Below are positions 22,499 to 33,098 of a DNA stretch of 64,000 bases, piece after piece. The notes beneath the pieces are model-generated. The model was not told the origin of the DNA. It did no database searches and was given only the letters and a program-made list of their open reading frames with translations. The position numbers and the translations under genes were made by a program. The DNA comes from Magnetococcales bacterium (GTDB lineage Bacteria > Pseudomonadota > Magnetococcia > Magnetococcales > Magnetaquicoccaceae): positions 35,716-99,715 of the forward strand of contig JADGAR010000005.1 of assembly GCA_015231915.1 (NCBI GenBank), read 5' to 3'. Numbering within the stretch: position 1 is the first letter of the stretch; each line of letters opens with the position of its first letter.

Positions 22499-24139
22499 TC
22501 AGGGCGTGCCACGGTTTTCGATGATCCATTCCGGCTGGACCACCCCCTCCTCCCCTCCGGCAGGGGGAGCAACGGTCTCGATGGTCCATTCGGGCTGGAA
22601 CACCTCGGACCAGTAACTGGCGGGAACGGTCTCGATCCGCCACTCCGGGGCCACGACCTCCGCTGCGGTATCGCCGCCCTCCTCCAAAGCGGCCAGATCC
22701 AGGATCGCGCCACGCTCCCAGGCGCGCAGACGCGCCTTGATCACCTGCTCCAGGTCTGCCGGATCGGTCTCTTTTTCCGGCAGCACGTCCGAACCCAGCG
22801 TGACGAAAAAGGCCCCCATGGCATTGTGCAACTCGGCATACGCCACATCCCGGCGGGTCCGGGAGGTGATCCGCTCCACCTCGCGTTGAATCAGATCCAG
22901 TTCGTTCATGGAGGCAGCCTGACGACCGGCCTGGGCGTGCCGGTCCAACCGCTCGTTGATGTCGCTCAACGCCTGGGCCGTGACATACTCCTCCAGCGCC
23001 TGCACCAGACGCCGATACCCCACGTGGACCTGGGCCAGCACGCTCATGCTCACGGCCTGGCGCATCAGCAACTGATACTCCTCCCGCGTTTGCGCCAAAG
23101 CCAGCCGCGACGGCGCGGAAAAGAGATTCAGCAGATTCCAGACCAGCTTCATCCCGGACTCCGCCCAGACGTGGTTGATGTAGGCATCGGCGCTATTGTA
23201 ATTCTTCCCGGTGTGAAACTCCAAGCCGGGCAGCAACCGCAACAACTCCATGCGGGTCTCCCGGGTTTGAATGCGCACCTGATAATCCCGCTCCCGCAAC
23301 TCCGGGCGCTGCCGCAAGGCGATCCGCTCCAGCCGCGTCAACGGCGGAAACCGCCCCAGATCCGGCAACGTCACCTCCTCCTCCTGGGGACCCGCCAGGA
23401 CGAACGGCTCCCCGGGATTGACGTTCATCAGTTCGGCCAGCGCCACCTTGGCCCCGGACAACCCTTTCCACAACTCCTGAATCTGCTGCCAGTTCTTCAA
23501 CAGCCCCTTCTGATAATCCAGCAGCTGCATGGGGGGCTGCAATCGCTGTTGCTCCGCCTCCCTGGCATTGTCCAATGCCTTTTGCACGCGCGACATCAGC
23601 GGGGTCATGGCCGCCTCCATCCGCTGGGCGGCCCAGGCCCGCCAGTAGATCCCGCGCACATCCTGGAGCAGGTTGTGCGCCGCCTTGCGCCGCAACTCCC
23701 TGGCGATCAACACCCGGTCGGATTGTTGCCGGGTGTGCAGATAACTCACGCCGAAATCCAGGACATTCCACGCCATCGACAATGCGCGGGTGGTGTCGTA
23801 CAGATCCAGGGAATCCGAGGGCCGACGGCTGCGCTCGTCATAGCCGGCCATCGCCGTCAGCGCGGGGAGGTTGCGATACGACTCCACGTCCGTCACCCTT
23901 TGCGCCAACGCCACGTCCATCACCTTGACCCGCGTGGCCAGATGATGCCGTATCGCCCGCGCCATGGCCCCCTCCAGGGTCACCCGGCCCGGCGACTCGC
24001 TGGCGAACAGCGTCAGGAAATCCTCCCGGATGCGCGCCTCACGCTCGCCCGGCGTCAAGGGCACGGGGGTACGCGCGCAACCAGACATCAGCAGCGCGAT
24101 CACCAGCCCCATCGCCAAGCGCCATCCGTTGTTCCCCAT
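22499..24139 (-). CDS. TolC-family outer membrane protein, putative lipoprotein
   Basis: Signal/lipobox MGLVIALLMSGCARTP; long helical TolC-like body. Confidence 0.75.
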   Translation of the reverse strand: MGNNGWRLAMGLVIALLMSGCARTPVPLTPGEREARIREDFLTLFASESPGRVTLEGAMARAIRHHLATRVKVMDVALAQRVTDVESYRNLPALTAMAGYDERSRRPSDSLDLYDTTRALSMAWNVLDFGVSYLHTRQQSDRVLIARELRRKAAHNLLQDVRGIYWRAWAAQRMEAAMTPLMSRVQKALDNAREAEQQRLQPPMQLLDYQKGLLKNWQQIQELWKGLSGAKVALAELMNVNPGEPFVLAGPQEEEVTLPDLGRFPPLTRLERIALRQRPELRERDYQVRIQTRETRMELLRLLPGLEFHTGKNYNSADAYINHVWAESGMKLVWNLLNLFSAPSRLALAQTREEYQLLMRQAVSMSVLAQVHVGYRRLVQALEEYVTAQALSDINERLDRHAQAGRQAASMNELDLIQREVERITSRTRRDVAYAELHNAMGAFFVTLGSDVLPEKETDPADLEQVIKARLRAWERGAILDLAALEEGGDTAAEVVAPEWRIETVPASYWSEVFQPEWTIETVAPPAGGEEGVVQPEWIIENRGTP

Positions 24140-24350
24140 ACCTGCCTCGTGCAAATCCATCGTTCCCCGACAAAGCTGTTTGCACCTGGAATGCCATGAT
24201 TCTTTACAGGTCGACATTTCTTTTTACATGATATTTTTCCAATTTTTTCAATTAATTAATCAACAACCACACGACAACGCCGTCCAAAAGGAGGACACGC
24301 GCCTTGACACCTGACATTAAATATCGTTGCTTTTCAAAAAGTTGACAATT

Positions 24351-24373
24351 CATTGGGATATCGCTTCCCAATG
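24351..24373. promoter_or_regulatory. Operator-like inverted repeat next to a TTGACA box
   Basis: CATTGGGA-N7-TCCCAATG perfect arms; TTGACA at 24342-24347; upstream of CDS 24452. Confidence 0.4.
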
Positions 24374-24451
24374 GTCCCGACTTTGCTGTATCATTCTCTT
24401 GGAACCAAAGAGAACATCCACCAACGCAAATTTTCGGGACAGGGGGTTGTC

Positions 24452-25171
24452 ATGCATCGCATCCCTTCCACATTGCTGGCCATTGGTCTTCTGCTGATCG
24501 CCTCCCCGGTCCAGGCCGAAAAGCTGATCGTCTTCAAGGCGGCAGGCGTTGCATTGACCCCCGGTCAGGCCATTGACGGGGATCAACCCCTGCAATTGAC
24601 CAACGGCCAAAGCGTGGAACTGATCGCCGAGAATGGCCGGGTGGTCAAACTGGCCGGCCCCTACCAGCAGCCCCCTGCCCCCGGCAAACCCGCACGGGAA
24701 GAGACGGTCACCGCATCGCTGAAGGCCATGGTGACCTCCGGTGGGGTGAACACCTCCCACATGGGGGTGACCCGGGGCGTCAGTCAGGCGGTCTCCAGCG
24801 GCAAGGAGTGGCTGCCCGACCCCTGGCTGATCGATGTCACCAAACCCGGCACCCACTGCCAGCGGGCCGGCCAGCCGATGATCCTCTGGCGCCCTGCGGT
24901 GGACCAGGAGACGAACGTCCGTCTGGCCACCTCCGGCAACACCTGGAAGGCCAGCGCCCGCTGGCCAGCCGGGGCGGAAAAACTGGCTCCCCCACCCACC
25001 ATGCCCATCAAGGACGGTTCGCTCCTGCAGGTCAGCCTGGACAAAAGTCAAGCCGACCTGACCGTCAGGATGATCCCGGAACAGGTGACCGCACCGCCGG
25101 TACTGGCCGCATGGCTGAACGAAAGCGGCTGCCGCGCCCAATCCCTGGCTCTGCTGCGCACGCTCAATTGA
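24452..25171 (+). CDS. Hypothetical periplasmic protein with signal peptide
   Basis: MHRIPSTLLAIGLLLIASPVQAEKLIVFKAAG. Confidence 0.7.
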   Translation: MHRIPSTLLAIGLLLIASPVQAEKLIVFKAAGVALTPGQAIDGDQPLQLTNGQSVELIAENGRVVKLAGPYQQPPAPGKPAREETVTASLKAMVTSGGVNTSHMGVTRGVSQAVSSGKEWLPDPWLIDVTKPGTHCQRAGQPMILWRPAVDQETNVRLATSGNTWKASARWPAGAEKLAPPPTMPIKDGSLLQVSLDKSQADLTVRMIPEQVTAPPVLAAWLNESGCRAQSLALLRTLN

Positions 25172-25211
25172 ACACCCCGGTGACGCGGCGCCGATGGTTG
25201 GAGCGGAGGGG

Positions 25212-27179
25212 ATGAGACGCCCGCGAGATTGGCGCGGCTTCGTCATACTGGCCGTGATCGCCCTCCTGTCTGCCTGGCTGAGCCGGGAACTGGTACAACG
25301 CATCACGGTCCTGAACATGCTCGAGCAATGGACCGGGGACATGCGCATCGGTGCCCGCCCCGCAGAGCCGCAACACCCGGAGATCATCATCGTCTCCATC
25401 ACCGAGGAGACCCTGGAAACATTCCCCTACCGCGCCCCCATCGACCGGAAGTTTTTGAGCGACCTCCTGCAAACCCTGGAAAAACGTGGCGCCAGGGCCA
25501 TTCTGCTGGACATCCTGCTCGATCAGCCCACGGAACCGGACAAGGATGCCGCCATGAAGGCCACGCTGGCGGGGATGCGCATCCCCACCGTGGTGAGTTA
25601 TGTGCATGGCAACCACCAACTGACCCCCCGGCAATCCCGCTTTCTGGACGATTTCGTCCCTGCCCGGCAGCGTGGCCTGGCCAATGTGGTCCGGGACCAG
25701 TTCGACAACACCGTGCGTTGGATCTTTCCCGGGGCCACCGTACCGGACCAGGGATACATCCGGGGGGTTGCTGGCGTGATGGCCTCCCTGCTGGGCATTG
25801 CGCCGCCCGACGACCTGATCACCCTGGCGTGGCATGGCCGGCCCGACAGCGAGACCGAGCCGTTCCGCACCTATCCGGCCCACACGGTCACGCTCCTTCC
25901 TGAGGCGTGGTTTGCGCAAAAGATCATCCTGATCGGCGCGGACCTCTCCTTGACCGACCGGCATCGCACCCCCCTCTCCTCCTCGCCCGTGCTGGCCAAG
26001 GGGCTGAACCAGTACGGCACCCCCGGTGTGATGATCCATGCCCACGCTTTGGCCCACATCCTGGACCGCCGCCCCACCCCCGACCTGGGCAAGGCCGGCA
26101 GAGGCGCCATGCAGTTGCTCTCCACCCTGCCCGGTCTGCTGCTGGCTGCCGTTGAACTGGGTTTTCAGGCCCGCCTGATCCTGGCCATGGTCTTGACCGT
26201 CTGCTACTGGATCGGGGCCATTCATCTGTTCGCCATGGGCGGCCCTCTGCTGCCGCTGCTCGCCCCCACGCTGGCCTTCATTCTGGCGCTGGGATCCGGT
26301 GATCTTTACCTGGGACGCGACGAACGGGAACAACGAAAATTCATTAAAAATGCCTTTCGTCGTTACCTGGCCCCAGCGGTGGTGGAACAACTCCTCAACG
26401 ACCGCGCCTCGTTGCGTCTGGGCGGGGAGCGTCGCGAAATGACGTTCATTTTTACGGATGTCGCTGACTTCACCCCGTTTTCCGAGACCATGGAGGCGAC
26501 CGAACTGACCAACCTGCTGAACCGGTATTTCAACGGCATGTGCCAGATCATACTGCGCCACGAGGGGACGGTGATCAATTTCGTTGGGGATGCGCTTTTC
26601 GCGCTGTTCGGCGCGCCTGCCCGCCAGGACGATCACCCCCGCCGCGCCCTGGCCTGCGCCATGGAACTGGACGCCTTTGCCCAGGGGTTTCGCCAGAGGA
26701 TCCATCGGGAGGGCATCCCCTTCGGCGAGACCCGGATCGGCGTTCACACCGGCCATGCCGCCATTGGCAACATGGGGTCCGAGGAACGGTTCCAGTACAC
26801 CTCTCTGGGAGACGCGGTCAACACCGCCGCCCGACTGGAGGGATTCAACAAATTTGTTGGTACGCGTATTTGCGTATCTGAAAAAACCATCGGTCGTTGT
26901 CCCGGCTTCCACGCCCGCCCGATCGCGGAAGTCGTCTTGAAGGGCAAATCCCATCCCATCGCCACCTTCGAACCGCTGACCGCCGAGCAGGCGGACACCC
27001 CCGACATGCGGACCTACCGGGAGGCTTACGCCCTGCTAACGTCCGGACAGGTCGCTCAGGCGCAACGTCTGTTGGCGCCTCTGGCCAGCCGGAACGCCCC
27101 CGATCCCTGCGCCTTGTTTCACCTGCGCCGGCTTGAGGCAGGGGCGCAAGACACCCTGGTGCAGATGGACAGCAAATAG
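25212..27179 (+). CDS. CHASE2-domain adenylate/guanylate cyclase
   Basis: CHASE2-like extracellular region, TM segments, class III cyclase motifs FTDVADFTPFSETMEATELTNLLNRYF and FVGDALFALFGAP. Confidence 0.9.
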   Translation: MRRPRDWRGFVILAVIALLSAWLSRELVQRITVLNMLEQWTGDMRIGARPAEPQHPEIIIVSITEETLETFPYRAPIDRKFLSDLLQTLEKRGARAILLDILLDQPTEPDKDAAMKATLAGMRIPTVVSYVHGNHQLTPRQSRFLDDFVPARQRGLANVVRDQFDNTVRWIFPGATVPDQGYIRGVAGVMASLLGIAPPDDLITLAWHGRPDSETEPFRTYPAHTVTLLPEAWFAQKIILIGADLSLTDRHRTPLSSSPVLAKGLNQYGTPGVMIHAHALAHILDRRPTPDLGKAGRGAMQLLSTLPGLLLAAVELGFQARLILAMVLTVCYWIGAIHLFAMGGPLLPLLAPTLAFILALGSGDLYLGRDEREQRKFIKNAFRRYLAPAVVEQLLNDRASLRLGGERREMTFIFTDVADFTPFSETMEATELTNLLNRYFNGMCQIILRHEGTVINFVGDALFALFGAPARQDDHPRRALACAMELDAFAQGFRQRIHREGIPFGETRIGVHTGHAAIGNMGSEERFQYTSLGDAVNTAARLEGFNKFVGTRICVSEKTIGRCPGFHARPIAEVVLKGKSHPIATFEPLTAEQADTPDMRTYREAYALLTSGQVAQAQRLLAPLASRNAPDPCALFHLRRLEAGAQDTLVQMDSK

Positions 27180-27235
27180 CATCGACAATTTGACATCCCC
27201 CGCATAACGCATTGAAATTCAATTGACAATGCCGT

Positions 27236-27251
27236 GGCATGCTTATTGCAA
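27236..27251 (+). promoter_or_regulatory. Sigma-54 (-24/-12) promoter upstream of the Hsp70 paralogue
   Basis: TGGCATGCTTATTGCA: TGGCAYG-N4-TTGCW with exact GG-N10-GC spacing. Confidence 0.7.
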
Positions 27252-27345
27252 CTTTCCATAAAGGCATTAACAATGGCCAGGATGGCTCTTGGCCAAGGCG
27301 ATTCTTTTCCAAAATTTGCAACCCGCATAGGCAAGGACAAACATC

Positions 27346-29457
27346 ATGAGCAAAATCATCGGTATTGACCTGGGCACCACCAATTCGTGCGTCGCCATAC
27401 TGGAAAACGGCACGCCAAGAGTCCTTGAAAACGCGGAAGGAGGCCACACCACCCCGTCGATGGTGGCCTATTCCGCAGACGGGGAACGCCGGGTGGGAGT
27501 GACCGCGAAGCGGCAGATGGTCGTCAACCCGGAAAATACCCTGTACGGGATCAAGCGGCTCATGGGCCGGCGGTTCGACGACCCGGTGATCCGGCGGGAG
27601 CGGGAGACGGCTGCCTATCGGATGGTGGAACTGGCCAGCGGCGATGTCGGGGTGTCGGTGTGGGGCAAGGAGCTGGCCCCGGCAGAGGTGGCGGCGATGG
27701 TGCTGCAACGGATGAAGCGGATCGCGGAGGAGGCGTTGGGCGAGTCGGTGCGGGAGGCGGTGGTGACGGTGCCGGCCTACTTCACGGAGGCGCAGCGCCA
27801 GGCCACGCGGGACGCCGGACGGATTGCGGGATTGAATGTCCTGCGCATCATCAACGAACCGACGGCGGCAGCGCTGGCCTACGGACTGGACAAGACAGAA
27901 GGGCGGATCATCGCCGTGTACGATTTGGGCGGCGGGACCTTCGACATTTCCATCCTGGAGATCGACGACGGGGTGTTTCAGGTTCTGGCGACCAACGGCG
28001 ACACCTTTCTGGGTGGCGAGGATTTCGATCAGTGCATCGTGGACTACCTGGCCGAGGAGTTCCGGGATCAGCATGGCATGGATCCGCGCCAGGACAAGGA
28101 GGCGCTGCAACGGATGCGGGAGGCGGCGGAAACCGCGCGCATCGAACTGTCCAGCGGCTTTCGCGCGGAGATCAATCTGCCGTATCTCTGTTTCGACGCC
28201 AACGGCCCCAAGAATCTGCGTCATGTCCTGACGCGCGCCAAGCTGGAGGATCTGGTGGAGCCTTTGGTGCGTCGCACCATGGAGCCGTGCGCCCAGGCGT
28301 TGGCGGATGCCGGGATCGACGCGGAACAGATCGACGAGGTGATTCTGGCGGGAGGCATGACCCGCATGCCGCGCATCCGGCAGACGGTGGCCAATTTCTT
28401 CGGTCGCGAACCGCGAGCCGGGGTGAACCCGGATGAGATCGTGGCGCTGGGGGCGGCGATTCAGGGCGGGGTGCTGGCCGGGGAGATGAGGGATCTGCTG
28501 TTGCTGGACGTCACCCCTCTGTCGCTGGGCATCGAGACCAAGGGCGGGATTTTCAATGTGCTGATCCCCAAGAACGAGACCATCCCCTGCCTTTTTACGA
28601 AAGCCTTCACCACGGTGATGGACAATCAGAAATTCGCCACGGTACGGGTGGCGCAAGGGGAGCGCGGGGTATTTGCCGCCAATCATTTTCTCGGGGAGTT
28701 CATTCTGGACGGGATTCCGCCCGCCGAACGGGGCACGCCCCGCATCGAGGTATCGTTCGTGGTGGACGCGGATGGCATGGTGAAGGCATCGGCGATCGAC
28801 AAGGCGAGCGGTCGTGAGCAATCGATCCACGTGCAGGTGTCCGGTGGACTGGAAGAGCACGAGATCCAGCGGATGATCCGGGAGGCGGAACAGTACGCCG
28901 AGGCGGATGCGCGTCAGCAGCGGTTGGCGCGATTGCTCAATCAGGCGGACAACGTGTTGCAGCGTGTCAAACAGTTCCTGTCGGCCAAGGAGCACACCCT
29001 GGACGGCAGCTGTCAGGAGCAGTTGGTCAATGGGGGGTTGCGACTGCAGCGCGCGGTGGATGACGGGAGCAATTTGAACGACATCGCCGAGCTGACCACG
29101 GCCTTGAGCGGGGTGCTGGCCCAGGCCACCGGCGCGACGACCGCCCCGGCGGCAGGGGTCGCGGAGGATGCGGAGTTGTCGGAACTGGAAAAAGAATTTG
29201 CCGCGCTGGAGGAGGGAGACAGCGACGATCTTTTCGACCTGGAGCCGCGCGAGAAACTGTTCGAAGAGGGTCCGGACGCCGAGGAGCTGCGCCAAATCGC
29301 CGCCGCCGTCCGCCCCTTGGATCCCGTGCCGCAGGCCGAGGTGATCCGGATGCAGGAGCTGCTGGAGGCTGCGGCCCTGCGCCAGATGCCCATCTCCCTG
29401 TCCGCGCCCAAGGATGCCGAGGAGGAAGACGAGGAGTGGATGGCCATGGCCAGTTGA
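27346..29457 (+). CDS. Hsp70/DnaK-family chaperone, divergent C-terminus
   Basis: [34 protein letters not shown]-type motifs, [14 protein letters not shown], acidic C-terminal extension ending [12 protein letters not shown]. Confidence 0.93.
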   Translation: MSKIIGIDLGTTNSCVAILENGTPRVLENAEGGHTTPSMVAYSADGERRVGVTAKRQMVVNPENTLYGIKRLMGRRFDDPVIRRERETAAYRMVELASGDVGVSVWGKELAPAEVAAMVLQRMKRIAEEALGESVREAVVTVPAYFTEAQRQATRDAGRIAGLNVLRIINEPTAAALAYGLDKTEGRIIAVYDLGGGTFDISILEIDDGVFQVLATNGDTFLGGEDFDQCIVDYLAEEFRDQHGMDPRQDKEALQRMREAAETARIELSSGFRAEINLPYLCFDANGPKNLRHVLTRAKLEDLVEPLVRRTMEPCAQALADAGIDAEQIDEVILAGGMTRMPRIRQTVANFFGREPRAGVNPDEIVALGAAIQGGVLAGEMRDLLLLDVTPLSLGIETKGGIFNVLIPKNETIPCLFTKAFTTVMDNQKFATVRVAQGERGVFAANHFLGEFILDGIPPAERGTPRIEVSFVVDADGMVKASAIDKASGREQSIHVQVSGGLEEHEIQRMIREAEQYAEADARQQRLARLLNQADNVLQRVKQFLSAKEHTLDGSCQEQLVNGGLRLQRAVDDGSNLNDIAELTTALSGVLAQATGATTAPAAGVAEDAELSELEKEFAALEEGDSDDLFDLEPREKLFEEGPDAEELRQIAAAVRPLDPVPQAEVIRMQELLEAAALRQMPISLSAPKDAEEEDEEWMAMAS

Positions 29458-29486
29458 GCTTGCGCCAGACAAATCCGGCATCAACC

Positions 29487-29522
29487 GCACGGGCCTTGGG
29501 AATGTGTGCCCGAGGCCCGTGC
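29487..29522. terminator. Strong hairpin downstream of the Hsp70 gene
   Basis: GCACGGGCCTTGGG-AATGTGTG-CCCGAGGCCCGTGC, 14-bp stem with one G-T pair; no poly-T. Confidence 0.5.
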
Positions 29523-29574
29523 CATTTGCGGCACACGGCTCACAGCCGTATTCAAATGGAAGATGAGTGGCAAC

Positions 29575-30966
29575 ATGAAGATTGCGATCAAGAATCTGGG
29601 CGCCATCAAACAGGCGGAATTCACGCTGGGAGATCTGACGATCATCTGCGGTGAAAACAATACCGGGAAGACATATGCCACCTATGCATTATATGGATTT
29701 CTGACCTTCTGGCACGAGGCCTTTGCCATCCCGGTTCCGGAGGAAGATGTGCAACGCCTTTTAAATGAAGGCAGTATCGAACTGGATATTCAAAGCTACA
29801 CAAGCAACGCACCTGCATTCCTTCAAAAGGGATGCAGGGCCTTTACCGAGAAGCTGTCCCGTGTTTTCGCATCACCAGAGCGGAATTTTTCGGACAGCGA
29901 CTTCTCTGTGGATCTGGATGCAACCGATATTCAACCGAAAGCGACCTTTGAACTCAGAATGGGGACAGCGTCAACAAATATACTGTCAATCTCCAAAAAA
30001 GGCGCTTCTCCATTTGTCACTATTGCCCTGTTGTTCGATAAGGATAAGGTAAAAATCCCGAACGAAATGATCAAAGAAATCATTGGCGTCACTCTAAAAA
30101 ATATTATTTTCGGAAATCTGTTCCCAGAGCCATTTATTGCGAGTGCGGAACGAACCGGGTCTGCAATCTTCAGGAAAGAGCTTGATCTCCAACGCAATCG
30201 ACTTCTTGAAGAAATAGGATCAACGAAAAACGAAATAAACAAAACAAACCTTATTGCAAAGATCCATACCGACTATGCCTTACCTGTAAAAGAAAATCTT
30301 GAATTCATACGTCAACTTGAAAAATATGCAAAAATAGATAGCGTTGTTACAAAAGAACATGTCGAGATACTTGATGATTTTACAGATATCATCGGAGGCT
30401 GTTATTATATCGCAAAAAATGATGAATTACATTACATCCCAAAAGGCAAACCCATCAAACTGACCATGAATGCCAGTTCGAGCGCAGTACGCTCTTTATT
30501 GGATATTGGCTTTTACCTGCGACATGTCGCCGCGCCAGGCCATTTACTGATGATCGATGAACCGGAATTGAATCTCCATCCAGAGAATCAAAGACGGGTT
30601 GCCCGCCTGATTGCCCGCCTGGTCAATATCGGGGTCAAAGTGTTTATCACAACACACAGCGATTATATTGTTAAAGAACTAAATACATTGATAATGTTAA
30701 ATCAAAACAATGAGCGGATAAAAAAGATCGCCGAACGTGAGCAATATCGAGATTCAGAAATCCTCAACCCAGACAAGGTCCGGGTCTATATTGCGGAAAA
30801 AGCTCTTATTAAATTGGAGGGCGCACAACGAAAAACACGATGCCAAACGCTTGTCCCAGCCAAAATTGACAATAAGCTTGGCATTGAAGCACGCAGCTTC
30901 GACAAGACCATAGATGAGATGAACCGAATTCAGGATGAGATTGTTTGGGGGGAAACCGATTCATGA
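29575..30966 (+). CDS. AAA-family (SMC/ABC-like) ATPase, probable defence component
   Basis: Walker A CGENNTGKT; Walker B and downstream LLMIDEPELNLHPENQRRVARLIARL...KVFITTHSDYIVKEL; alternative start 29563. Confidence 0.85.
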   Translation: MKIAIKNLGAIKQAEFTLGDLTIICGENNTGKTYATYALYGFLTFWHEAFAIPVPEEDVQRLLNEGSIELDIQSYTSNAPAFLQKGCRAFTEKLSRVFASPERNFSDSDFSVDLDATDIQPKATFELRMGTASTNILSISKKGASPFVTIALLFDKDKVKIPNEMIKEIIGVTLKNIIFGNLFPEPFIASAERTGSAIFRKELDLQRNRLLEEIGSTKNEINKTNLIAKIHTDYALPVKENLEFIRQLEKYAKIDSVVTKEHVEILDDFTDIIGGCYYIAKNDELHYIPKGKPIKLTMNASSSAVRSLLDIGFYLRHVAAPGHLLMIDEPELNLHPENQRRVARLIARLVNIGVKVFITTHSDYIVKELNTLIMLNQNNERIKKIAEREQYRDSEILNPDKVRVYIAEKALIKLEGAQRKTRCQTLVPAKIDNKLGIEARSFDKTIDEMNRIQDEIVWGETDS

Positions 30967-31565
30967 CCGATAGCGACATTTTGCTCGACATGCTTCATAA
31001 AGAAATCACCACATCAACAAATGATAGTAAAATAAAACTCAAAGAAGAAAACAGCTATGCAGTTACCATTGCCGATCTGCCATCAGATGCTATTATTATC
31101 AAAACAGATTCCTTTCCTGCACCTCTTGGGTGCTTTCAAAATACCAGAGGAGAATGTAAACGTGCTGACTACATTTTGATCAGTGAGACAAAAAAAGTTA
31201 TTTTATTTATAGAACTCAAAGGAAACAAAGAAGATGGCAGTACGATAATAAAACAACTAAAGGGTGCGCTATGTGTTGCAGCGTATTTCAGAGAGATTGG
31301 AAAACAATTTTGGGATAAAAAAGATTTTCTAGACGGATATAAAAATCGCTTTATCGGTATCACCGAAATAAGCATAAGCAAAAGAACATCAATAGTAAAA
31401 CAAGAAAAACTGCACGATTCACCTCAAAAATTTTTAAAAATCTCCTCTCCTCGTTACCTGATATTTGGACAGCTGGCAGCATTGTTATCCACAACACCAA
31501 CCCTCCCCCGTAAGGTGCGAAAAAGATTGACAAGCCGACAGGCGCTCAGACATAATTTGACATAA
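30963..31565 (+). CDS. PD-(D/E)XK-like putative nuclease partner of the ATPase
   Basis: ATGA overlap with upstream ATPase; ADYILISETKKVILFIELKGN...IIKQLKGAL resembles a D-x(n)-ExK core. Confidence 0.55.
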   Translation: MTDSDILLDMLHKEITTSTNDSKIKLKEENSYAVTIADLPSDAIIIKTDSFPAPLGCFQNTRGECKRADYILISETKKVILFIELKGNKEDGSTIIKQLKGALCVAAYFREIGKQFWDKKDFLDGYKNRFIGITEISISKRTSIVKQEKLHDSPQKFLKISSPRYLIFGQLAALLSTTPTLPRKVRKRLTSRQALRHNLT

Positions 31566-31594
31566 ATCAAATTTCAAGAATGGAGAACAACACA

Positions 31595-32236
31595 ATGTCC
31601 AAGGCACTCACCTATCTGGCCAAGACACGCCCCGAAGCAGCAGCCAATCTGATGGGATTTTACAAAAACAGCGTCCAGGCGTTGGATGAGAAGACCCGCC
31701 ATCTGATTCAGATTGTCACCAAGGTGACGGTGGGGACAGAGCGTGGTTTGCGGCAGTATGCCCCGAAGGCGCTCAAGGCGGGGGCGAGCCGGGAGGAGAT
31801 CCTGGACGCGGTCTTGATGGCGTTTCCGGCAGCCGGGTTGAACAAGGTGCTGGATGCCATCGACGTGATGCGGGAGATGGATCTGTTGCCGGAAGTGGCG
31901 GATGCATCTCCGGCAATGGAGACCTCGCGGGTACTGGGCGAACTGGCCGACTTTCCCGTGGGGCGGATGCGATGCGTGGAGCATGCCGGAGCATCCTTGT
32001 TGGTGTATCGCACGGAGGCCGGTTCGGCGCGGGTGTACAGCGCCCGCTGTCCCCACTCCAAGGCCAATTTGTGCAAGGGGACGGATCATGGCACGCGGGT
32101 GGAGTGCCGGGTACACAACTGGACCTTCGATCTGGCCAGCGGCGCCTGTCTGGAACCGGCGGGGGGCAGCGGACTGACGGTGATTCCCAGCGAGGTTCTG
32201 GAGGGCCGGATCGTGCTGTCCGGCAGCGGGTCATGA
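31595..32236 (+). CDS. Fusion of carboxymuconolactone-decarboxylase/AhpD-like domain and Rieske [2Fe-2S] domain
   Basis: N-terminal CMD-like [49 protein letters not shown]; Rieske ligands CPH...CRVH. Confidence 0.75.
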   Translation: MSKALTYLAKTRPEAAANLMGFYKNSVQALDEKTRHLIQIVTKVTVGTERGLRQYAPKALKAGASREEILDAVLMAFPAAGLNKVLDAIDVMREMDLLPEVADASPAMETSRVLGELADFPVGRMRCVEHAGASLLVYRTEAGSARVYSARCPHSKANLCKGTDHGTRVECRVHNWTFDLASGACLEPAGGSGLTVIPSEVLEGRIVLSGSGS

Positions 32237-33096
32237 CCCCTGCCGCCGGGACCGATGATCCCGTCACGCCGGAGGGGATCTATCTCAATCGCCGTGTTTT
32301 CATGCAGGCGACCCTGGCGGCGTTGTTGCCGGTGGATTTGCAGGAGCGCCAGACACCCTTCGAAGAGATCACCGGGTACACCAATTTCTACGAGTTGGGC
32401 AGCGGCAAACAGGAACCCAAGGTCAATGCCGGACGACTGCGCATTGCCCCCTGGCACATCACCATCGATGGCGAGGTGGCCAAGCCCGCCACCGTGACCC
32501 TGGAGGAGCTTGTGCGGCCCCACGCAGTGGAGGAACGGGTCTACCGCATGCGTTGCGTGGAGGGGTGGTCCATGGTGATCCCCTGGCAGGGGATTGCCCT
32601 GGGCGAGGTCTTGAGGCGTTGCGAGCCGACCGATGCCGCGCGTTATGTGGCCTTCACCTCGGTGCTGGATCCGGAGCATCTGCCTGGCCAGCAGAGGCCG
32701 ATCCTCGATTGGCCCTATCGGGAGGGGCTGCGTCTGGACGAGGCCCTGCATCCTCTGACCCTGCTGGCCACCGGCCTGTACGGCAAGCCGCTTCCTCCCC
32801 AGAACGGCGCGCCGATCCGTCTGGTGGTGCCGTGGAAATACGGCTTCAAGAGCATCAAATCCGTCGTGCGCATCACCCTGACGCGGGAGCGTCCGGCGAC
32901 CTCGTGGAACCTGCATGCCCCGGAAGAGTACGGCTTTTATGCCAATGTCAATCCTGCGGTGGACCATCCCCGCTGGAGCCAGGCCAAGGAGCGGCGCATC
33001 GGCGAGTTTCTGAAACGAGAGACGTTGCCGTTCAACGGTTACGCCGATCAGGTAGCCGCCTTGTACGCGGGGATGGATCTGCGCCGGGAATTCTAG
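32233..33096 (+). CDS. msrP: Protein-methionine-sulfoxide reductase catalytic subunit MsrP (YedY)
   Basis: [12 protein letters not shown] Tat-like N-terminus; [17 protein letters not shown] Mo-cofactor Cys; [19 protein letters not shown] overlap with upstream gene. Confidence 0.93.
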   Translation: MTPAAGTDDPVTPEGIYLNRRVFMQATLAALLPVDLQERQTPFEEITGYTNFYELGSGKQEPKVNAGRLRIAPWHITIDGEVAKPATVTLEELVRPHAVEERVYRMRCVEGWSMVIPWQGIALGEVLRRCEPTDAARYVAFTSVLDPEHLPGQQRPILDWPYREGLRLDEALHPLTLLATGLYGKPLPPQNGAPIRLVVPWKYGFKSIKSVVRITLTRERPATSWNLHAPEEYGFYANVNPAVDHPRWSQAKERRIGEFLKRETLPFNGYADQVAALYAGMDLRREF

Positions 33097-33098
33097 TC

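Noticed and set aside
19831-22524. 897-aa ORF opposite the TPR protein
   Set aside because: Pro/Arg/His-rich antisense artefact of a repetitive GC-rich gene.
26845-29490. 881-aa ORF opposite the Hsp70 gene
   Set aside because: Antisense shadow; the long overlapping ORF opposite a dnaK-type gene is a known annotation artefact.
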